Notes: a model not told the origin generated them from the sequence alone. Positions 33,710 to 43,555 are shown, counted from the first letter of the stretch. The stretch is DNA of 64,000 nt from an uncultured Lachnospiraceae bacterium (GCA_910588845.1 CAJURU010000016.1:3774-67773), one strand, 5' to 3'. Translations and numbers: made by a program.

Positions 33710-34642
33710 ATGCACTCATTAGAACGCCTGAAAGAAAACTATCTGCTGCACTGCAAAACTCAGAAGGAATTAAATGCCAAAACACTCAAAGCATACCGCA
33801 TTGATTTGACACAATTCATATTATTTTCGTCTAATTCAGACGAACCTTTTTCCAGAGAAAATATAACATCTTATCTCGCAATGCTCCATGAGACATACCA
33901 ACCTAAAACAACCAAACGAAAAATTGCCAGCCTCAAAGCGTTTTTTCATTTTCTTGAATATGAAGACCTCCTGAATGATAATCCATTTAACAAAATGCGC
34001 CTTTCTTTCCGGGAACCCAAACGTCTGCCTAAGACTATCCCAGCCAATATTATCCAGCTTTTCCTAAATACTCTCTACCGGGAATCTCGGCAGGACGCTA
34101 CTCCCGGTAAGAAAAAATCCATTCTGCGGGATATCGCCGTCATCGAGCTCTTATTTGCTACCGGTATGCGCATTTCAGAGCTTTGCTCCCTGAAATGCCG
34201 AGATGTAGATATGGAAAATCATTCTGTGCTCATCTGGGGCAAAGGTTCCAAAGAACGCATTTTACAAATTGGCAATCCTGACGTCATCTCGGCGCTTTCT
34301 CTTTATCAAGATGCCTTTCAAAACCAAATTGCACAGAGCGAATGGCTGTTTGTCAATCGTCTCGGCAACCGACTGTCCGAGCAGTCGGTACGGCTTATGA
34401 TTAACAAATATGCCGATTTGGCTGGCATTTCTATGCACATTACACCGCACATGTTCCGTCACTCGTTTGCCACACTCCTCTTAGAAGCAGACGTGGATAT
34501 CCGCTACATTCAAAAAATGCTCGGACACAGCTCAATTACCACCACGGAAATCTATACCAGCGTGTCCATGCATAAGCAGAAAGCTATTCTTACAGAGAAA
34601 CATCCACGAAATGGGATGGCGGTAAATGGGGGAAATTTTTAA
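33710..34642 (+). CDS. Tyrosine recombinase / phage-type integrase
   Basis: 310-residue site-specific recombinase. N-terminal SAM-like domain (LKAYRIDLTQFILFSS), C-terminal catalytic domain with Arg in TGMRISELCSLKCRDVD, Lys in GKGSKERILQI, HMFRH (His-x-x-Arg), GHSSITTTEIY containing His and the nucleophile Tyr. Size and order match XerC/XerD-like recombinases. The start is ATG 33710, eight bases after AAAGGAG; the frame runs further back to 33560 but through the structured leader. It stands next to the 87-bp inverted repeats, whose relation to this enzyme is unproven. Confidence 0.9.
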   Translation: MHSLERLKENYLLHCKTQKELNAKTLKAYRIDLTQFILFSSNSDEPFSRENITSYLAMLHETYQPKTTKRKIASLKAFFHFLEYEDLLNDNPFNKMRLSFREPKRLPKTIPANIIQLFLNTLYRESRQDATPGKKKSILRDIAVIELLFATGMRISELCSLKCRDVDMENHSVLIWGKGSKERILQIGNPDVISALSLYQDAFQNQIAQSEWLFVNRLGNRLSEQSVRLMINKYADLAGISMHITPHMFRHSFATLLLEADVDIRYIQKMLGHSSITTTEIYTSVSMHKQKAILTEKHPRNGMAVNGGNF

Positions 34643-34764
34643 GAATATCTATCCGAAAGTTGCAGCATTTTCACAATAAAATAGATTGACAATATTTCTG
34701 AATATTATTAAAACGTAAGAACTGTATTGAGCCTAATAAGTAAAAAGTAATGTACAAAAAAGAC

Positions 34765-34822
34765 ATGGGAAAACAGAAACGAATGCCACGATACTAATTG
34801 TCATTCGTTTCTGTTTTCCCAT
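34765..34822. terminator. 21-bp perfect hairpin after the recombinase
   Basis: Arms 34765-34785 and 34802-34822 (ATGGGAAAACAGAAACGAATG and complement) with a 16-base loop, followed by ATTCTTTTTCTATTT. Likely a terminator on the plus strand, though the stem is unusually long. The remaining bases of the 380-base gap 34643-35022 are AT-rich and otherwise featureless up to the inverted repeat. Confidence 0.6.
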
Positions 34823-34943
34823 ATTCTTTTTCTATTTGTTCTAAAAGATGGATGAAAACATATTCAGATATTTTATTAGCATATGGACATTTATATTTCA
34901 TTAAAACATTGCAATCTTTAAAATAAGTATTCATACAATAATA

Positions 34944-35030
34944 GATAATTCAGAGTTATCCGTCGTTTTTTCAATCAGTTTATTTAGATAAAATGATATT
35001 TTTTTAGATAAAGGAGAATTGTATGGGGTA
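34944..35030 (+). repeat. Left 87-bp inverted repeat (leader of ATP-grasp/radical SAM gene)
   Basis: Matches the reverse complement of 38863-38949 at 85 of 87 bases. It contains the whole 5' region of the gene: AT-rich putative promoter, TTTAGATAAA twice (20 bases apart), AAAGGAGAATT ribosome site, start codon and the first codons (ATGGGGTA). Confidence 0.9.
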
Positions 35031-37269
35031 CTTAGTTTGGGTGGGTCCGCGTGATTCGGACATATTTTTTAGTAAAAGTTTTAATGAAAGCATTTGTTAT
35101 TTTTCGGATAAAAATACTATTTCTTACAGAAAAGCTCACATTTATGGCAGGAAATTTATAGAATTTATAGAAAACAAAATGAAATGTATATTAAAATTTC
35201 ATCCTGATTCTAGTTTCATTTTTTATAATCCTAAAATTGCATATCATTTGGAAGCAGAGATAAGAAAACATGTTCTCTGTTTAAATACAAAGTATATTTT
35301 AGATTTATTGAGTGATAAAATATATACAAGATATTGGTTAGGAAATTATGTTCCAGTTTTGCCTTCTATTTTACAAGATTCTTCTTATTTATCTTTTCAA
35401 GAGTTAGAAAAAAAATTGGAAGTCTCTAATGCATACATTGTTCAAAAAAATAAAAGTTCTGGAGGATTTGGAACATTTTATATTACTAAAGATAATCATA
35501 TGCTTGAGATACTACGGGAAACATGTAACGAACTTTTTATTGTATCTCCATATATAGAAAATGGGCTGTCGATAAACGTCAATGCTATAATTGGCAAAAA
35601 ACAAATATACTATTTCCCATTTTCTTTACAAATAATAGAAAAGAAAGATAATCGTTTGCTCTATCATGGTGCAGACTATATAAGCGCGAAGAAATTGCCT
35701 TCAGATATACAAGATAAGATACAAAAATACTTAGACATAATTTTAAGTCATATACAATCGTTAGGCTATCGAGGAATAATAGGAGTAGATTTTATAATAA
35801 AGAATAATATTGTTTATTTCCAAGAAATAAATCCACGATATCAAGCATCAAGTTTTCTTATTGATGCTACTTTAACTCAGCATGGATATCCTGACTTAAC
35901 GAAGTTAAATATCGAATTGTTTTATGCTCAAGACAGAGTAGATATAAATATACAAAATTTATCGGTTGAATATAGCTTCTACAAATATTTCTACGAAGAA
36001 GGAACTAAACATTTATATTATATTGAAGAATTAGCAAGAAATAATCCTTACGTTTCTCATTTATTCTTGGATGGATGGAGGAGTGATATAAATATAGAAA
36101 AAGATGCTTATTGTTATGCAATTGTTTTCTCCACGAATATTACATCGTTAAACTTTGATGGCGGGTATAATTTGTACTCGAATATAACAGGTGAAGAAGA
36201 ATATCTTAAAGAAAAAATATCTAGCCAAATAGGATTAAAAATTGCTCTTTTAAATCAGGGCTGTATTATAACCAAGGATGCGGCTGATTTTTTAAATTCT
36301 CAAGGAGTTATAAAAAAAGCTGTGTTTAGTTCCATTGATTTCCAGTTATCCAATGGATTATTTATCAATGCACCAGTAAATTTAAAATTTTCGGACTTTT
36401 CACCGTTTAAAATTAGTTTAAACTTAGATAATCATTTAGAATTACATTATTATAACAAAGTGATTTCTAATATAGAAATTGAAATGCAAGCAGATTGGAA
36501 TAATTTATTAACGAAAAATAATGTACCTTATAGTTCTATTGCATATCTTTCGACAGATAGATTACGCTTAAAACATGAAGTCGTCTGCGAGATGAAAAAG
36601 GAAGGTATGGGATGCGCTTTTTGCAGCGTCTCAACAAGTAGAAAAGATTTTGATATTAATGACTTAAAAGAAGTGATTGCGGAGCTTTTGACAAAGCCAG
36701 AATTTAGGCATATTCTTATTGGCGGCGGTTCTGGTAACCCGAACATTGAATCAAAAAAAATAATAGAAATTACTACGTTTATCCGAACACTTAATTCAGA
36801 AATACCTATATATTTAATGTCTCTTCCTCCATTTAGGACCGACGTTCTAGACAGTTATAAGAATGCAGGAATCAATGAAATCGCTTTTAATATTGAGATA
36901 TGGGATCGGGAGCTTGCACAAGAAATTATGCCAGGAAAAGGCCAAATTCAGTTAGAAACATATCTTTCTGTATTAAAGGCTGCAACAAAATTATGGGGAA
37001 CGACAGGAAATGTAAGAACAGCATTAATCGTTGGTCTAAATAGTTCTGAAACATTGCTTGAAGGAATTCAAATATTGTGTAAAAATGGTATCCAACCGAT
37101 GTTGTCTGTTTTTCGTCCTATGAAAAATACAAAACTTGAATCATTTGTGCCTCTTTCAAACACAGCATTATTATCCCTCTATGAAGAAGCGGAAAACATT
37201 TGCCAACAATATAATTTGAAACTCGGGCCCACATGTGATGCTTGCAAAAATAACATGCTTGCTATTTAA
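35023..37269 (+). CDS. ATP-grasp / radical SAM fusion protein
   Basis: 748 residues, AT-rich unlike its neighbours. N-terminal VWVGPRDSDIFF, then an ATP-grasp domain (glycine loop SSGGFGTFYI near residue 145, metal ligands E268-x-N270 in FQEINPRYQ). Residues about 310-510 match nothing I know. The C-terminal part is radical-SAM-like: cysteines C522, C531 and C534 (Cx8Cx2C rather than Cx3Cx2C), LIGGGSGNPN, IPIYLMSLPP and GNVRTALIVGL. Such a fusion suggests ATP-dependent ligation plus radical chemistry on one substrate, possibly a peptide. AAAGGAG precedes the ATG. It converges with the pentapeptide-repeat gene, overlapping at the stop codons. No described family name fits. Confidence 0.75.
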   Translation: MGYLVWVGPRDSDIFFSKSFNESICYFSDKNTISYRKAHIYGRKFIEFIENKMKCILKFHPDSSFIFYNPKIAYHLEAEIRKHVLCLNTKYILDLLSDKIYTRYWLGNYVPVLPSILQDSSYLSFQELEKKLEVSNAYIVQKNKSSGGFGTFYITKDNHMLEILRETCNELFIVSPYIENGLSINVNAIIGKKQIYYFPFSLQIIEKKDNRLLYHGADYISAKKLPSDIQDKIQKYLDIILSHIQSLGYRGIIGVDFIIKNNIVYFQEINPRYQASSFLIDATLTQHGYPDLTKLNIELFYAQDRVDINIQNLSVEYSFYKYFYEEGTKHLYYIEELARNNPYVSHLFLDGWRSDINIEKDAYCYAIVFSTNITSLNFDGGYNLYSNITGEEEYLKEKISSQIGLKIALLNQGCIITKDAADFLNSQGVIKKAVFSSIDFQLSNGLFINAPVNLKFSDFSPFKISLNLDNHLELHYYNKVISNIEIEMQADWNNLLTKNNVPYSSIAYLSTDRLRLKHEVVCEMKKEGMGCAFCSVSTSRKDFDINDLKEVIAELLTKPEFRHILIGGGSGNPNIESKKIIEITTFIRTLNSEIPIYLMSLPPFRTDVLDSYKNAGINEIAFNIEIWDRELAQEIMPGKGQIQLETYLSVLKAATKLWGTTGNVRTALIVGLNSSETLLEGIQILCKNGIQPMLSVFRPMKNTKLESFVPLSNTALLSLYEEAENICQQYNLKLGPTCDACKNNMLAI

Positions 37270-38870
37270 TAATTAGTAAAATGGGAATATTGGCATATAT
37301 TTTTTTCAGCATTAGGAGGAATATCGCCATAAGTTATGTGACTAACTGAAGATATACTAATATTATTATCGACGATATTTCTCCTTAATATTTCCTCCCT
37401 AATTTGATTCTTTTTATTATCTTGCTCTAATTGCCAAGTAGCAAAGTCGGCTTTTTCTTTTTCTAATGCCATTTTTTCTCTTTCAAGTTCTATGCGTGCC
37501 ATTTCAACTTCTATTTGTTTTAATTCCGCAGCATTTTTTCTATGTAACTTGTTTGTTAGATAGTTACCCCTTTTCTCATCTAAAATAAAAACCCCGATTA
37601 AAATTGAATATATCATAGGTATAGCTGTTTTAAGAGCTTGATAAATATCTTGTATTATAATAATAATTTCTTCTGCTGAGTTATGTCTAAATACTATTTT
37701 GTGTTCACCACAATCTGATTTACATTGATCAATAATATTTTCAAGAGTTGACAACAAAATTCCAATTTTATTTGCCTCATCTGGAAATATATTTGTTAAA
37801 ATATCTATTTCTGAGGTTGCAATTCCAGAACGGTTGTTATTGAGTAAAAAACTACTAATTTCATTTTTATAAGTATTATAATTATATAAGAGACTTGGAT
37901 TCATATCTTGAAATGAAATATTTGCATTAATATAATCATAAATCTGTTTTCTTTGATGAAAATCAAATACAGAATATGTATATATTAATTTACTTAAATA
38001 CTTTATCTGACGAAAATCACAATCATTAGTTGCTAATAAAATGCCATTAAGCACAGCATTCTTAGCATCTTCAAATTTCCCTTCTGAAAGATAAATATTG
38101 GCTAAGGGAAAGTAATCATTTGTACCTAAATAATACGTTTCAAAATATGGAAGTAACGACAAAAATTCTTCTTTTGAAATGTAACCATTACTATTCTTAA
38201 CTGAAGTGATATAAACTTTGTCATCCGTTTCCATCAAATAATTAAGCAATCCAAAAGCAAAACAAATTTGCGAGAAGGGGAGAACTACATCATTCATATG
38301 AACATTGTTAAAAACAGAAAAATCTATATTTAAATCACTAAAACGAATTGTATCCATAATAATATTTGAAAAAATAGTATCTTCAAGAGTGGACGAATAA
38401 AACGTTATGTTCTGCATGGTTCCATCTATAAAAGCTGTCTGACGAAATATAGAATGTTGAAAATATAAATCTAATATATTAAACCCATTAGAAAATAAAC
38501 TCCTATTAAAGTTACTATGAGTAATAGGATTGTTAATAGTGTTATTTTGTATATTACAATGTATGAATGTACATTCTTGGAAATTGGCATTAACAATTTC
38601 ACAATTATAGAATTTACAATGTGTAAAGTTTGAACCAGCAGCAGCAGAGTTCTTAAATGTAGATTCACAAAATACTTTCTGTGCAAATCTTGAGCGTTTA
38701 ATTCCTTTGTTAGTATAATCACTACGATCTGTCCCACCAACAGAAGTTAAAAAAGGTGCTTTGCGAAATTTGTTCTTGTTTTTACTATGTGCTAAAAGCA
38801 TATCTATAGATTGGTCTAACTTATTCTCATCCGGAAATCTAAACATTGCATTATTTATATCATACCCCAT
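37266..38870 (-). CDS. Pentapeptide-repeat protein with membrane segment and coiled coil
   Basis: 534 residues. Residues about 55-200 are pentapeptide repeats (SRFAQKVFCESTFKN, AAAGSNFTHCKFYNCEIVNA, NFQECTFIHC), a right-handed quadrilateral helix. A helical middle follows (YFPLANIYLSEGKFEDAKNA is TPR-like), then one hydrophobic segment (AIPMIYSILIGVFIL, about 417-431) and a charged coiled coil (ELKQIEVEMARIELEREKMA, residues 450-500). Pentapeptide proteins can mimic DNA or act as scaffolds; membrane-linked ones occur in defence and effector systems. The N-terminal MGYD comes from the shared inverted-repeat leader. Its stop overlaps that of the convergent ATP-grasp gene. Function unknown. Confidence 0.75.
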   Translation of the reverse strand: MGYDINNAMFRFPDENKLDQSIDMLLAHSKNKNKFRKAPFLTSVGGTDRSDYTNKGIKRSRFAQKVFCESTFKNSAAAGSNFTHCKFYNCEIVNANFQECTFIHCNIQNNTINNPITHSNFNRSLFSNGFNILDLYFQHSIFRQTAFIDGTMQNITFYSSTLEDTIFSNIIMDTIRFSDLNIDFSVFNNVHMNDVVLPFSQICFAFGLLNYLMETDDKVYITSVKNSNGYISKEEFLSLLPYFETYYLGTNDYFPLANIYLSEGKFEDAKNAVLNGILLATNDCDFRQIKYLSKLIYTYSVFDFHQRKQIYDYINANISFQDMNPSLLYNYNTYKNEISSFLLNNNRSGIATSEIDILTNIFPDEANKIGILLSTLENIIDQCKSDCGEHKIVFRHNSAEEIIIIIQDIYQALKTAIPMIYSILIGVFILDEKRGNYLTNKLHRKNAAELKQIEVEMARIELEREKMALEKEKADFATWQLEQDNKKNQIREEILRRNIVDNNISISSVSHITYGDIPPNAEKNICQYSHFTNY

Positions 38871-38949
38871 ATAATTCTCCTTTATCTAAAAAAATATCAT
38901 TTTATCTAAATAAATTGATTGAAAAAACGACGGATAACTCTGAATTATC
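38863..38949 (-). repeat. Right 87-bp inverted repeat (leader of pentapeptide gene)
   Basis: Reverse complement of 34944-35030 with two mismatches. It carries the ribosome site and ATG of the pentapeptide-repeat gene. The rest of the 411-base gap (38950-39281) has no gene I can see. Confidence 0.9.
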
Positions 38950-39281
38950 AATCAAAATTACCGAATATTTCAACTCATCCATAGTCTTATCCATATTAAA
39001 TTTTGGCAAGTAACTATTTCCATGTTAGTAAATTCTATCATTTTTATCATATCACACCCTTCCTCCAAATTTCCCCATTTCCCGACAACCTTAGCGAAAT
39101 CTTAGCGTCTATCCCTCCCCCTTAACCGTCTTTCTAACCGTTGGCATATAAATTATACAAGCTACACCAGCCCTCTTAATACGTCTTAAAGCCAACAAGT
39201 AAAAAGGATGCAAAGCCCCTAACATTCACGAAAGACTTTGCACCCTTGTTCTATTTGATTAATCTGGCAGCTGCCTGCAAT

Positions 39282-41204
39282 TTACTTCACCGTAATCTTA
39301 ATCTTCCCTTTCTTCCCGCTCTTATCCTTTGCCGCCGCCGTAATTACCACAGTCCCCTTTTTCTTCGCCGTAACTTTCCCTTTCTTGTCTACCGTGGCTA
39401 TTTTCGCATTCGAGCTCTTCCAGGACACCTTCGTGTTGTCCGCGGTGGCAGGGGCAACTATCAGCCCCAGTACCTGCCTGCTTCCACGCTTCATGCCCTT
39501 ACTCCCTGACACCTGCACTTTCGACACCCGTACTGCCGCCTTGGCAGCCCTCAGCTTTATACGGGTTTTCTTGCCGTCGGGGGCTGTGGCGGTGATGGTT
39601 GCGCTTCCCGCCTTTTTCACCGTGACCTTCCCCGCCTTCACAGCGGCTACTTTGGCGTTTGAGGTCTTCCACTTTACTTGCGCTTTCTCTCCTCCCCGCA
39701 CGGCCCGCAGGGTGTAGGACTTCTTGGTTTTGACCTTCAAGGTCTGCCCGTCTTTTACGCTCTGCCCGTTTACGGTAAGTCCCAGCTTACTGCCCGGAGC
39801 CTTATTTACAATGCGGTAAGGGATGTTGTTCTCTGCCGCATAGGTTTTGGCATAAGACTTATCGCTGCATTCTATGGTTATTTTGCTATCCTTATAGAAC
39901 GCCCTTATTCCAATCTCCTCTACACTGTCCGGGATACGGATGTTTTCCAGACTGCCGCAATAGGAAAATGCCCTCTCCCCAATACTTTTAGTCCCTGCCG
40001 GTATCACAATATTATTCAATCTGTCACAATGGGAAAACGCCTTGCCCCCGATACTTCCAACCGCTTTAGGAAGGCGGATGGTTTCTAGTTTTTTGCAACC
40101 GGAAAATGCATCCTTCCCGATACTCTCGACGCCCTCCGGAATATAAATATTAGATAAATTCAGGCAGTCATGGAACATCTCTTCCCCTATGGTTTTTATG
40201 CCTTCCGGGAGGCGGATCTCCTTTATCTTTTTACATCCGGAAAACGCTCCCTCCCCGATGCTTGTAATCCCCTCGGGCAAATCAATGCTTTTAAGCCTGT
40301 CACAGCCAAAAAATGCACCTTCCCCGATACTTTGCACATCTTTTGGCAGGTCAATGCTCTCAAAATTGCAGTAAGCGAATGCGCATTTCTCAATAGCGGT
40401 AATCCCCTGTGGCAGATAAACATCGGTGAGTTTACTACAATCTGAAAACATATGCTCGCCTATCGTTTTTATGCCTTCCGGGAGGCGGATCTCCTCTATT
40501 TTCCTACAATCTGAAAACGCACCCTCACCTATCTTTTCCACATGTCTTGGTATTACCGGCTCTGTGAAACGGGCGGAACAATGATAAAATGCCTCCTTGC
40601 CTATCTCCCGCAGGCTGTCTGGAAGACGGATCTCCGTCAAATCAACTTTCGACAGATAGGATCTCTTAAATGCATACTTCTCAATTATCTGCACTCCCTC
40701 GGGGACTTCCAGGGTTCCCTGTTTTCCCAGCGGGCACCACAGGAGCGTTTTCATCTGCTTGTCATAGAGCACCCCATCCTCTGAACGGAATGCCGGGTTC
40801 CCCTCCTTCACGATAATTTCCTCCAAACCAATGGAATTTATCTGGCAATGGGAATTGAAATGCGTCACTGTCTCCGGTATGATGAGGGTGGTGACATGGC
40901 TGGTCCCATCAGGCAAATAAAGGTAGATATTTTTACCAAACCCTGTCACTGTCCTGCCTTCTATCTCCGAGGGAATCTCCACCACGTCGTCCGGTCCCTC
41001 GTAACCGGTAATAAACGCCGTGCCGTTATTCCTGATACGGTACCCCCAATCCCCACAATAATACTGTTTGTTATCTTTTGCCACTCCTTTTGTCATCTGC
41101 TGCGCATCCTCGGCAAGCGCCGTCCCCGGCGTCCCGAGCTGCCCCACCAGACATATAGCCGCAAGCGCTAAGGATAAAAATATCTTATTGATTCTCTTCA
41201 TCAT
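39282..41204 (-). CDS. Secreted BspA-like leucine-rich repeat protein with Ig-like domains
   Basis: About 640 residues. Signal peptide MMKRINKIFLSLALAAICL ending near TALAEDA. Residues 50-440 contain around ten LRR_5 repeats of 23 residues (pattern GAFSGCKKIKEIRLPEGIKT). The C-terminus has two bacterial Ig-like (Big_2) domains (VKWKTSNAKVAAVKAGKVTV; VSWKSSNAKIATVDKKGKVT) and a very basic tail. No cell-wall anchor motif is seen, so attachment may be by charge. GGGATGG precedes the ATG pair at 41201-41204. It follows the subtilase gene by 17 bases and is likely co-transcribed. Confidence 0.88.
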   Translation of the reverse strand: MMKRINKIFLSLALAAICLVGQLGTPGTALAEDAQQMTKGVAKDNKQYYCGDWGYRIRNNGTAFITGYEGPDDVVEIPSEIEGRTVTGFGKNIYLYLPDGTSHVTTLIIPETVTHFNSHCQINSIGLEEIIVKEGNPAFRSEDGVLYDKQMKTLLWCPLGKQGTLEVPEGVQIIEKYAFKRSYLSKVDLTEIRLPDSLREIGKEAFYHCSARFTEPVIPRHVEKIGEGAFSDCRKIEEIRLPEGIKTIGEHMFSDCSKLTDVYLPQGITAIEKCAFAYCNFESIDLPKDVQSIGEGAFFGCDRLKSIDLPEGITSIGEGAFSGCKKIKEIRLPEGIKTIGEEMFHDCLNLSNIYIPEGVESIGKDAFSGCKKLETIRLPKAVGSIGGKAFSHCDRLNNIVIPAGTKSIGERAFSYCGSLENIRIPDSVEEIGIRAFYKDSKITIECSDKSYAKTYAAENNIPYRIVNKAPGSKLGLTVNGQSVKDGQTLKVKTKKSYTLRAVRGGEKAQVKWKTSNAKVAAVKAGKVTVKKAGSATITATAPDGKKTRIKLRAAKAAVRVSKVQVSGSKGMKRGSRQVLGLIVAPATADNTKVSWKSSNAKIATVDKKGKVTAKKKGTVVITAAAKDKSGKKGKIKITVK

Positions 41205-41221
41205 AGTTCCATCCCTTCCCT

Positions 41222-43555
41222 TCATTTCGTGTAGCTGTATTTTTTCAGCTTGTTCTTATATTTATCCGTCAGCTCATCCGAGCATTTTTGGAAATCCCGC
41301 AGACGGAAAGCGCCTTCCGCATTCCCGCCGTAGCCATCAATATTCTCCATCACAAACGGCCCCACACAGTCCTTGGCGCCCTCATGGAAATGCCGCAGGG
41401 TCCGGTTGCTGACAATCCGGGCTGCCTTTGCCCTTACCTTGCCCTTAAAACGGTTATCATGGTCTTCATGTGTCTTTATGGAGACCCATTCCCCATTTTC
41501 CTTGACCCATGCCCGGTGCGCATAAGTGTCGGTGGCGCAGTGGATTGCCATCCCGATCATCACATACGACAGCGTCTCCCCTGTCTTTTTCACCGTCTTG
41601 CCCCGGACTTTCTCCTTACCCTGATCGTCCTTACCTTCATCGGCCCTATCCTTATACCTCACATAATCATTCCACTTCCCATACACCTTATTCTTCAATG
41701 CATTCGCCACATCGTCAAGCTGCTTTGAAGTGGTGCCTGTTACAGAGTTTTTCGCCGATGATGGGAATGCGCTCCCGTCGCTCCTTTTTGGATAATAAGC
41801 CGCCAGATTGTTCATGACAGCGTCTACTTTTGCCGGATCAGCCTTCCTGTTATAGACCGCCCGCGCGGCATGGCAGAGGAAGCGGTAGAAAGCAAGGAAA
41901 TTCTTCTTATCGCCATGGATATAATACTTGTCAGCTTGCGTAAAAGCCCTGTCCGGCAAGACAGCGCCCGTCAGCAAAGCCTCCTTGCACTCCTTACTAA
42001 ACTTTATTCCATTCCCTTTCTCTACCTTTATGCTCAGATCAATAAAATCCATATGGTGTGTAGGACCCCACCGCGCTTCCACAACGTCCTCATCCATATC
42101 TACCTCTTCTGCCGGCTGCGTGTTCTGCAGCGGTTTCCCTTCCGTCTGCTCCCCCGCGTGGTACTGCTGCCGGCACTCGTCATAAATGGAAAGCGCATAA
42201 GCATAATCTATTACCCCCGCTTCTCCTTCCCGGGCAGGCGCGGCGCTTAGTTCCAGCAATTCCCGGATAAAGCCCGCCGGCATGCTGCGGTCCTTCTTCC
42301 ACAAAAGGGACGCGATGCCTGCCACATGGGGCGCCGCCATGCTGGTTCCCGACAGGTAATCCGCACCGAAGAACGTATCCGTCGCCGCCACGTCCTCACC
42401 CGGCGCCAGCAAATCTGTCTCTTCCTTCCCTGAGCTTTCCGTTGCCAGCCCTCCTTTATGGTCTACTGCGCCTACGGAGACAACCGCGTCATAAGCTGCC
42501 GGGTACTCTACCGTGCCCCCGTTGCCAGCCGCGGCAACCAAGAGGATTCCCTTCTCCTGCGCCATAAGCACTGCCCGCTCCAATGCCACGGACCTCTTGG
42601 GCGTCCCCAGACTCATACAGATAATGTCCGCTTCCAGCTCCTCCGCCTTCTGAATCCCTGCAATCAGGCGACTTAAGGAACAGCGGTTGTCGCAATCCAA
42701 AATACGGATGGAAAGGATCTGTGCAGATGGATCAATGCCAGTAATCCCCAGCCCGTCATCACAGGCCCCGATAATGCCCGCTACTGCCGTCCCATGACCT
42801 GTTCCGTCCATGAAAAAGCCTTCCATGCCCTGCTCATCATCTACCAGGTTCACACACTCTTCCACCTGCACATCTGACACCAGATTCACACCTGAATCCA
42901 GCACTGCGACCCGCATCCCGGCATCATCCGCGCCCTCTGTATCATCCCCGGGCTCTTCCAGGCCGACCATTTCCCTGTTCCATTCCTCCACGTCTTCCGT
43001 CTGTAAAAACAAAGGATCATATTCCTCTGCATCTTCCGCCAAAGAGAACGGGGAGCCATATTCCTCTTCCATAGGAAAACTGTCGTCAGGCAGCGTTGCC
43101 GCTGTCATATCCACATCTTCCTCCACAGCCTCCACCGCATCTGACTGTTCCAATTCCTGCACTTCTGCTGCTTCCAGTTCCAGGAGGAGCATATTATTCT
43201 CTTCCAAGGCATCTGTGTTCTCCTCTATGGTTCCTTCCGGGGCAGCCTCTTCTAGTATCTGCTCCGCCTCCCGGGCGCTGATTTCGCCCAACGATTCCCC
43301 GGCGACTGCCTCCGCGACCTCTATTTCCGGCCGCCTGGCGTCCTCTGCCATGGTGACAATGTACTGCTTCTTTTCCCCGTCTGAGGGTGATATTAATCCC
43401 TCTTCCCCTGTTTCTTTCATCTGTACCGGCCCTGCACAGGCGGCTTCTGCCTCGGTCTCGGCTTTCGCCGACTCTGCATAAGCAACGTCCGTAACTGCCA
43501 ATCCTGACACAGCCACTGCGCCTGCCAGTAACAGGCACCATATTCTTCTTTTCAT
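41222..43555 (-). CDS. Secreted subtilisin-like protease with extra C-terminal domain
   Basis: 777 residues from ATG 43555 (MKRRIWCLLLAGAVAV signal peptide). A propeptide-like stretch (KKQYIVTMAEDARR) and a long acidic region precede the S8 domain. The catalytic triad is D220 (AVLDSGVN), H254 (GHGTAVAG) and S405 (GTSMAAPHVAG), with oxyanion N345 (AAAGNGG). The last 270 residues form another domain, including GPTHHMDFIDLS and IHCATDTYAHRAWVKENGEW with HEDHDNRF, which recalls zinc phospholipase-C-like or DUF6765 helices. A good promoter lies upstream. It forms an operon with the LRR protein, which may be its partner or substrate. Confidence 0.87.
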   Translation of the reverse strand: MKRRIWCLLLAGAVAVSGLAVTDVAYAESAKAETEAEAACAGPVQMKETGEEGLISPSDGEKKQYIVTMAEDARRPEIEVAEAVAGESLGEISAREAEQILEEAAPEGTIEENTDALEENNMLLLELEAAEVQELEQSDAVEAVEEDVDMTAATLPDDSFPMEEEYGSPFSLAEDAEEYDPLFLQTEDVEEWNREMVGLEEPGDDTEGADDAGMRVAVLDSGVNLVSDVQVEECVNLVDDEQGMEGFFMDGTGHGTAVAGIIGACDDGLGITGIDPSAQILSIRILDCDNRCSLSRLIAGIQKAEELEADIICMSLGTPKRSVALERAVLMAQEKGILLVAAAGNGGTVEYPAAYDAVVSVGAVDHKGGLATESSGKEETDLLAPGEDVAATDTFFGADYLSGTSMAAPHVAGIASLLWKKDRSMPAGFIRELLELSAAPAREGEAGVIDYAYALSIYDECRQQYHAGEQTEGKPLQNTQPAEEVDMDEDVVEARWGPTHHMDFIDLSIKVEKGNGIKFSKECKEALLTGAVLPDRAFTQADKYYIHGDKKNFLAFYRFLCHAARAVYNRKADPAKVDAVMNNLAAYYPKRSDGSAFPSSAKNSVTGTTSKQLDDVANALKNKVYGKWNDYVRYKDRADEGKDDQGKEKVRGKTVKKTGETLSYVMIGMAIHCATDTYAHRAWVKENGEWVSIKTHEDHDNRFKGKVRAKAARIVSNRTLRHFHEGAKDCVGPFVMENIDGYGGNAEGAFRLRDFQKCSDELTDKYKNKLKKYSYTK

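Noticed and set aside
33466..34642. Complete group II intron
   Set aside because: No domain V hairpin and no reverse transcriptase were found downstream; only 5' features are present.
42810..43481. Serine-rich 223-codon frame on the plus strand
   Set aside because: It is the antisense reading of the acidic part of the subtilase gene; composition mirrors Glu/Asp codons and there is no ribosome site.
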